Origin: Chara braunii
Taxonomy: Eukaryota > Streptophyta > Charophyceae > Charales > Characeae
Direction: 5' to 3'
Assembly: GCA_003427395.1 (NCBI GenBank)
Contig: BFEA01000491.1
Coordinates: 845,023-909,022, forward strand
DNA: 64,000 nt
Each line of letters begins with the position of its first letter. Positions within the stretch are counted from its first letter, which is position 1. Positions 57,840 through 64,000 of the stretch are shown piece by piece. The notes under the pieces are model-generated. The model was given only the letters and a program-made list of their open reading frames with translations, searched no databases and was not told the origin of the DNA. Both the position numbers and the translations under genes were made by a program.

Positions 57840-58370
57840 ATAACCCCAATAGTCAACGTTCGTCAACAAATCTAAAGAGAGTAATAAAAGTTGCTTAGCA
57901 CTTCGAATTCCACGTACAGACCATTGGGTGTTGAGATCACACGACAAGAGGCGATCAGTGGTGACACAAGAAGAGCACACCCCAGTGAGCGGCTCAGACA
58001 ACCGACGCTGGACAACAAAAAAGGCGACTCAAGACAAAAGACCGCGAAGCAACAATCTAATTTTCGCAAATTAAGGTACAGACCGTCGGCATGCTGAGAT
58101 CACAGGTTGGGGGCAAGTTAGCGGTGAAGCAGGAAGAGCACACCCCAACGAGCACCTTAGACAGCCGGTGTTCGGCAACAAATACGAAAAAGAGAGATAA
58201 GAGACTAGGAAACGACACTATTTTTTTTTTAATTAAGGACCAGGTACAGACAATTAGCCAACCAGGAGATATAACAACATTGGGGAAAAATAAAGACAAG
58301 GGACTGAGCACGACGAGGAAACAAGTGAGAGGCATGAATACACCCAGCTATGGTGTGGACACGATCCTAA
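57840..58370. repeat. ~165-bp tandem repeat, three units
   Basis: gtacagacc/gtacagaca anchors lie at 57914, 58076 and 58244 (spacing 162 and 168). Units 1 and 2 share (g/t)gctgagatcaca, gaagagcacaccccar and caacaaa.a; unit 3 is more diverged. A partial unit precedes. The period is in the size range of plant satellite monomers. Confidence 0.8.
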
Positions 58371-59510
58371 TTGTCCGCCTTTGGATATTATTCCTTCCTC
58401 CACTGGAGCATGGTTTCGGGGTCGTGAGGAAGGCTACCCTCATCCCCTTCTTGTCGCTAATATTTTGGCCGCCCTGATGCCTTCCAATTAAATCCGGTGA
58501 AGCCGCATTCGTCGTTCGTCCGGTTCTGTCACTTTGCATCCATTGACTCCCATGATGTGCCCCCGCCTCTTTCGCCCACCTCGCTTGGCATGCTTAGTTA
58601 TCCCTTCGTGCTACCTCCCCACTTCCTTTGACTACCACCTTTGTCACTTCACCCACCTTATATCCTCACCTCGCCCACCTCTCATCAAGCCCACTCTCTT
58701 TTCATGTATGCATTCCTCGATCCTTCCATACTGCTTCTTTGTCTCATACAATCACCACAGTGTAACTTTGTCCCCTTCGCTTGCCTCACCTATTTCTTGA
58801 TCCTTCTATATTACCTATCAGTTCTCATGGTGCACCTATGCTTTTTCCTCCCACTACGTCTGCCTCATTCTATATTCATCCGTCGAAGATTTTTTGGTTT
58901 GCACAAGTCGCCCTCGATGGTCAGATCGCAATGCCTCTTCATAACAACTCAGCTTTGCTCCACTATGGCTGCTCCTCATACCATCTTACTCTGATCGATC
59001 TCCTTAAAAACGGCGCAATGGTTTGGCGCTCACCCAACCCGTAATCCCATACTAGTGGTCATCATGGGGACTCGCTCGCGAAAGCAGAAGGCTCATACCG
59101 GGTTGTGGTCCCGTTATCCCTTGCCCAAATCTATGCCACGTTAACCCGTAACGCAACTGACGGTTAACACTAAGCCAGGGTGGAGTACTTTTATTTTTAA
59201 TTGCCCTTGCATTTCCTCTCTTCAACCCCCTTTGTATTGAAAACCGACATAGTTGTAGACCACCTTTTATTTAAATTCGCAATTCTATGAAGAGCCGCAA
59301 TACCCCACTTGGTTTTACTGCCACCATACTTCATGACAACCATTATATTTATTGACATGTAAAACGTTTGTTGTATAAAAGTCATCCGGATGCACAAAAA
59401 ACTTTCATGTTTATATGCACATATTATCTTACTACGGAAACCGAAACATGTTTCAATCAACTCTTAGTGCACTTACCCCTATCTCGAGCCTAATTTTTTT
59501 TATTAAAACA
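58371..59510. other. intergenic, CT-rich, no gene recognised
   Basis: Pyrimidine-rich + strand (58540-58900) giving chance Pro/Ser/Leu frames. No repeat family identified. Confidence 0.45.
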
Positions 59511-59516
59511 ACTAAG

Positions 59517-59653
59517 TCTTAAGGGTCTCGTTAGACACTCCTCAACGCGTCCTTGGACTCCGAGAAAGAATCGTGAGAAACATTTACGGTGTCCATCGTT
59601 TTCATTCCACTCATTCTCGGAGCGTTGACTTTAGGACGAGCCTTAAGAGCGAT
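59517..59653. mobile_element. candidate MITE with CTTAAGG ends
   Basis: tcttaagggtctcgttagac at the left and complement of the right end tcttaaggctcgtcctaaag, with matching inner tcggagcgttga/tcaacgcgtccttggactccgaga blocks. About 137 bp. Confidence 0.5.
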
Positions 59654-59659
59654 GTTAGA

Positions 59660-60588
59660 CACAAAAAAAAAAGTTCAGCTTTAGGCTTTCAGCCTATAGG
59701 TCGCTGCCACGATCCAAATTCTCAATTGTAATGTACCACTACATGCATGCCCTTCCTCTCCATGAAACACAGACCCTTGGGCTTGCAAGGTCCCTTGGAG
59801 TCGAGGATAAAATGGTTGAAGAATCCTAAATTCTTTATGATTTGTCTTTGGAGTGTTTTCATATTTTTTTTAAAACCTTAGTAGGGAGGCCCTAAGGCCA
59901 ATCAAATAGTTCAATATCATGAAGTTCGGACCAATGAAGCGGCATCATTACAATGGCAAGTTGAGTATCGTTGTCTCCCTACTAGTGATTGGGTGATAGA
60001 CAAAATGTCGTTGGAACAAAGAGAAGTTGCAGTCGCCAGGTGCAAATTTTTATAAATTAAATACAACCTTTGTGATACGCAACCTCACGCCCCGGGTTTG
60101 AGGCGTTCTCATGGCGTTGGGTGTGGCCGAGGATTTTGGGTGGGGGTTGAACCGTCAGGGCAAAACTGGGGTTCTTGCCTCAGTCCTGAGGGATGTTTCG
60201 GGAACTTTGGCCGACGAGGGTAACCACAAAATTCCAAAATTTAGACAGCCGCAGAAGGGTGGACCATCGATAAAATTTCACCGTTTAACATAGGGGCACA
60301 AGTACAACTCGTTTGACACAAGATATAATTGTCAAGACTTTATAAAAATACAACAAATCTATCGCTTTTATTCCATTAGGTTGCCCTTTTTGTGGGGGTC
60401 AAGGAGACAGGGGACACCCTAGGCATCCAAGTCAGGCTCGTGGAGCCCGTCCGACCGGCTCGATCCCTTGTCATTTTACGGGGGTGGTAACGAAGGTACC
60501 CAGGTCCAAAAGTTTGCAGGAAGAGCCCCCGCATTGTGGGAGAGATCTAGAAACCGGAAGGATCCTCATTCCCCAACACCAACCTCTG
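59660..60588. other. intergenic, nothing recognised
   Basis: AT-rich then GC-rich stretch (60080-60300) without recognisable coding or repeat content. Confidence 0.4.
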
Positions 60589-60996
60589 TCAAGAATATGA
60601 GTTTCCTACTTGGCATGACCGACAATTGAACTGGGGTTTCCGCATGGCATGAGCCGCGGACCAGGGAAGCGCCATCAAGTTCGTATAAGGAAACATCAAG
60701 AAAGGAGAAGCAAAGTTATCAATCAAAACGAATTTCCTTCCCCCTATATTACACGTCTTCATCGGGTTATAAAAGTGAACCCGATCAGTTTGCAATAGTG
60801 TCTGTCGTATATCCGCATTGTAGTAAGGGTCGTCTTCATCTATGACCAGAAACGAAGGAAGGTTGCAATGGCGGTGTGAGGACCCTCTTGGCCTCATCAC
60901 GTATAATTTTTGCAGGACTTTGTCATAGAGCGTTGCCGCTTCGGCCGAGTGCGTCAGCCATACCTCTCGCGAACCCCTACGACAAGATAGTGTCAC
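60589..60996 (-). CDS. unidentified ORF, possible gene relic
   Basis: 135 codons from a non-ATG codon after an in-frame stop. It does not look like low-complexity noise: it contains LTHSAEAATLYDKVLQKLYV, then SFLVIDEDDPYYNADIRQTL and NIGGRKFVLIDNFASPF. The adjoining upstream - strand sequence has open stretches in other frames (for example RPRLTFALAYEKLLYVV), which suggests a longer, frame-broken gene. I do not recognise the family; no function is proposed. Confidence 0.3.
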   Translation of the reverse strand: MTLSCRRGSREVWLTHSAEAATLYDKVLQKLYVMRPRGSSHRHCNLPSFLVIDEDDPYYNADIRQTLLQTDRVHFYNPMKTCNIGGRKFVLIDNFASPFLMFPYTNLMALPWSAAHAMRKPQFNCRSCQVGNSYS

Positions 60997-61903
60997 GCGA
61001 GGTACAACTTAACTTCACTCGTAGGAGTTGGCACCATCCCTTAGGTGGGCATATTCTCGCCGAGCTATCGAACCACGTACAAAAGTTTTTCGTATGCAAG
61101 TGCAAAGGTCAGTCGAGGACGTTTCTCGTTCGCTGTATCATAGGTGGTACGTGTCGCTAACATCCGAATCAAACCTGAGCACTAATCGTCGCATGAGGCG
61201 CTTATCTCCCGAACGCGATCCTACTCCGGTCAGCTAGAACGACCTTATCTAACCACATGATACACTTTGCAAAATAAAAATCAAGCTTCGTACATAATTT
61301 GCACCTCGTCCCTTGTCCATATCCGACTCATATCTGTTGACGGTAAAAAAAAATTAGATTGGTGTCATACGGGGAATTAGATTGGTGTCGTGCGCAAGAC
61401 TCTGAATAAATATCGCAGCGATCTATGCTATATCATATCGACCACCCATGCATGAATACGCAAGCAGTCGCAATGATGGCGTACTATGCGGTGTTCATAA
61501 CCACACAGTCCTCAATGATTTTGAGGGTTGCCCATAACCGTGAGGTTCTCGATGATTTTAAGGATCGCTTTCGAAACTCAAGTATCGGTTGACACACGTG
61601 TTGAGGGGTTAAACTCATGACGCTAGACAATCGTGAAAAGGATTGCGCGTCCTACCCTGTTCTGCACACTGATGACAGGAGTGGTAGGTGGCTTCGGCCC
61701 TTTGTGGCGGCCAAACGCCTCTCACTCTCGGAACGGGACTCCATCTTCAGAGGCTTGGAACAAGGTCAAGAGGTTTGACTTTTTCAGTTGTCAGGACATC
61801 AACGTCGAATTATTTTCTTTAGAGATAAATTCATTTCATTATGTATATGATCTATATATCAAAACGAATATCAAAGAAACTCAAACAAAGGATAAAGCAT
61901 AAT

Positions 61904-62083
61904 ATGATAACTCTTCAAGAATACGACTATTTATGGTTTTTTGTGGTTATAACAAGTATTGTACATATTCTTGTTTTTACTATTTATGAAATTTAAGCAC
62001 ATATTCGCCATGACCTTGAAAAACTAACTAGCTATGAATCCGGAATTCAACCTAAAGGACAAGAATGGATTAAAATAAGGAAA
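61904..62083 (+). pseudogene. ndhC: plastid ndhC fragment inserted in nuclear DNA (NUPT)
   Basis: ATG at 61904 opens MITLQEYDYLWFF with a hydrophobic first helix to about 61993. An in-frame TAA (61994-61996) stands in the position of a Leu codon. The same frame then continues to EKLTSYESGI followed by QPKGQEWIKI, the hallmark loop of NDH-1 subunit 3 (ndhC in plastids). Similarity is lost about 10 codons later, before the second and third helices, where poly-T starts. The EKLTSYESGIEP wording is plastid-type, not mitochondrial nad3. Known: ndhC is a plastid gene of the thylakoid NDH complex. Inferred: a truncated, inactive plastid-to-nucleus transfer. Confidence 0.8.
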
Positions 62084-62735
62084 ATTACAGGAATCTTTTT
62101 TTTCCTCTCACCCAAAATCCACGTCATCCTTGCGCATGGTCAAGGTGGACCGCCCGAATACACATAATATAAATATAACGACTTATTGGACACGAGGCGA
62201 TCACTCTCACAACCATAATGTGACTTCCTTCAAAATATAGAAATGATCGCAGGCAAGGTCAAACCTTGACTTCAAGTCCCAAAACATACCTGCAGATCAT
62301 GCAAAGATTTAACATCAACAAAACCACACACTTCATGGAGTCAACTTCAACCACTCTCTACACTCACACCCCTTGCCTTATTCACGCAAGCCCCAACCTT
62401 TGTCCAACCTTCCAAAAAGAAAAGTAATCGGTCCCTTTTCAAATAGTCATTTAATAAAAGTCTGGAAAAAAAAGCAAAGAAACAATTCAACCCACAGGGG
62501 CTTACGCCTTAGGTTAACTCGCAGGAGCGAGTTGAAATTGAATCGTGAACCGACTTGTTATCAAAAAATAATAAAAATAGATCCTTGTATCTTGCCCCAT
62601 AGTGCAATTATAACTGGTTTTTGTGACCCTACTGAAGTTACCCTTTTTTGGGTTTTTCTTAATGAACTTTAGTGCAAGATCCCACTAAAGAAGGTGATAT
62701 AAGAGCACCCTCCTTCAAGTTTAGTGAGACTGCGT
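62084..62735. other. flank of the ndhC relic
   Basis: AT-rich. 62122-62138 (gtcatccttgcgcatgg) repeats a U6-complement phrase also present at 10246. A 99-codon open frame (62373-62672) could be further organelle-derived sequence but matches nothing I can name. Confidence 0.4.
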
Positions 62736-62740
62736 TGAAA

Positions 62741-62795
62741 GCTCTGTCTATTGGTGGAGAGCAGCACCTGCTGGAAACTGGGTCCAGCGTCCCTG
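62741..62795 (-). repeat. CTGCTGGAAA-core family copy
   Basis: gctctgtctattggtggaga, gcagcacctgctggaaactg and ggtccagcgtccctg: complete core in the - sense. Confidence 0.85.
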
Positions 62796-62799
62796 TACT

Positions 62800-63600
62800 A
62801 ATACATGAATGAGTATTATCAAACAAAATGTCGGAGATAATGTACAGTGTGTGTGACTATTGTGCGGCTAGGTTATTGGTGGCAAGGGAAGGAGATTGCA
62901 AGTAGCATGCACCTAGTGAAAAGGTACCATTTATGGCTGCATGACTGACTATGGGAAATGAAATGATAGAAATTGGTCCCCGGTTGCTTTTCCCCTTCTT
63001 CGGAAGTTCTAAGACTTGTGTTTGCCCAAGGTTGCGATGCCTTGGTCCCTGCGCATATGAAGTCTTGGGCCCGCCCTGAAATTGCAGCCCCTGCCCAAAA
63101 TTCTCAGCCTCAACATCCCCCAACCCATCTGATTTATGTTGGACCCACAAGGAAACAGAATGTTGTGCGGAGCGTGAGGTTGCTCATCACAAATATGAAT
63201 AATTGGTGAGGTTGCTCATCACAATGGAGTAAATCAGCCAAGGGTAGCGTTGTCGAAATGCGCGTGGAAAAACACTTGGTCAAACCGAGCAACAGGAGGC
63301 TCGCACCTCCGAGGCCGGCTCGGTAGATAAAAGTCAGAACGAGAGAGTGGTCATGAATGTATCATCTACGTCCAGGTAACCACCTCAAGGAGTATATCTT
63401 GCATCTAAAGCTTTCATAATATAATATCCCAATTCGAAACACGCCTCCATCGACACCAGAGAAAGAGGTAGGCTAGCCAATGAATCATTGACCTATTTGC
63501 CCCACGTTGCCACTGATCTGGCAGATCCTCCTTGGGGCATTCATCATCTGTTGTGGCAGGGAGACAACGGATGGGCTCAGGGAGGTTTCTTTTTTCTTCT
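62800..63600. other. intergenic, nothing recognised
   Basis: Contains gaggttgctcatcacaa twice (63177 and 63208). No gene. Confidence 0.5.
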
Positions 63601-63640
63601 TTTTTTTTCTTCCCAAACACCCTCGGGAGGCTCGGGGAAT

Positions 63641-63830
63641 TCTTTTTTTTTTTTTTGGTTGAAAATAGTCCCTGCGTAAGCCCTCTATCCCAATGGTGGT
63701 GAGAGGACCATCAGAATTGAGGGCTTATCTGTCGGGCTGCACCATCTATTGGTGGGGAGCGACACCTGCTGGAAACCGGGCCCAGTGTCCCATTGAAACA
63801 TCTTGTGGCACAGAGTTCGCTCATTTGTAT
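63641..63830 (-). mobile_element. SINE-like element of the CTGCTGGAAA-core family with poly(A) tail
   Basis: Core ccatctattggtggggagcg + acacctgctggaaaccgggc at 63743-63782. On the - strand the sequence ends in a poly(A) run (63641-63657, T on +). Start uncertain. Confidence 0.7.
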
Positions 63831-63920
63831 TCCTAGGGTTGTGGACGTTTCTCTTCTCAACCCAGGGCTCCATTTTCCCCTGGAGCTGCTGATATCACCC
63901 ATCCCATCTTGGAGCACCCC

Positions 63921-64000
63921 TTTTTTTTTTTTTTTTTTAATAGAAAAACGCTCCCATCTATTGGTGAGGGAGCAGCACCTGCTGAAAAACGGGTTCAGTG
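63921..64000 (-). mobile_element. SINE-like element of the CTGCTGGAAA-core family, poly(A) tail, cut by window end
   Basis: Core tcccatctattggtgaggga + gcagcacctgctgaaaaacg, with A18 tail on the - strand (T at 63921-63939). Only ~20 bases lie between core and tail, versus ~90 in the copy at 63641. Confidence 0.75.

Noticed and set aside
61904-62083. Mitochondrial nad3
   Set aside because: The EKLTSYESGI loop is the plastid ndhC form; mitochondrial nad3 has a different AYECGF-type sequence here.
62373-62672. Ribosomal protein S19-like frame (GPFSNSHLIKVWKKKQ)
   Set aside because: Only a short superficial resemblance; the rest of the frame does not follow any ribosomal protein I know.

Overview
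Eukaryotic (streptophyte) nuclear DNA. The window holds one clearly recognisable protein-coding gene, the plant-type dynamin-like GTPase ROOT HAIR DEFECTIVE 3 (RHD3/Sey1/atlastin class). It lies on the + strand as 19 small exons spread over about 26.8 kb (609-27409). Its 5' end, with the GTPase P-loop, lies upstream of the window. Every exon junction is phase-consistent and the joined frame has no stop until 27407-27409, so the gene looks intact. Very long repeat-loaded introns, many private repeat families and a decayed Myb/SANT (trihelix-like) ORF fit a charophyte alga such as Chara. The organism is my inference, not something the sequence proves.

Layout. 1-608: intron sequence with a compound CA/GA microsatellite and a palindromic MITE. 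609-27409: RHD3 exons; the introns carry U6 snRNA-derived retroposons, two solo LTRs of one family (with 4-bp target duplications), a tRNA-derived SINE with target duplication, palindromic MITEs, a MITE family with CCACCAGTAC inverted ends, and many 2-3 copy tandem duplications. 27410-40400: no gene recognised; SINE heads, a short poly(A) retroposon with perfect target duplication, inverted-repeat elements and several degenerate tandem arrays. 40375-43556: two diverged direct copies of an AT-rich ~1.1-kb sequence, the second interrupted by a PIF/Harbinger-like MITE. 43600-44856: microsatellites running into a 591-base assembly gap. 45233-47280 (-): broken Myb/SANT-like ORF. 48.5-50.4 kb: SINE-like repeats, a TTA-flanked MITE and a poly(A)-tailed U6 retrocopy. 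51.29-54.12 kb (-): degenerate LINE with reverse-transcriptase remnants. 57.84-58.37 kb: three units of a ~165-bp tandem repeat. 61.9-62.1 kb: fragment of plastid ndhC, a chloroplast-to-nucleus transfer. 62.7-64.0 kb: three more copies of the SINE-like family.

How it fits together. RHD3 acts in homotypic ER membrane fusion. Nearly everything else is transposable-element debris, much of it made by LINE-type target-primed reverse transcription (U6 copies, SINEs, poly(A) inserts with target duplications). A LINE that could belong to the source class is present as a relic. The least ordinary feature is the repeated occurrence of U6 snRNA-derived retroposons, one with a long GAA tail and an almost perfect 15-bp target-site duplication, together with an unnamed SINE-like family sharing a conserved ~50-bp core in 8 places.
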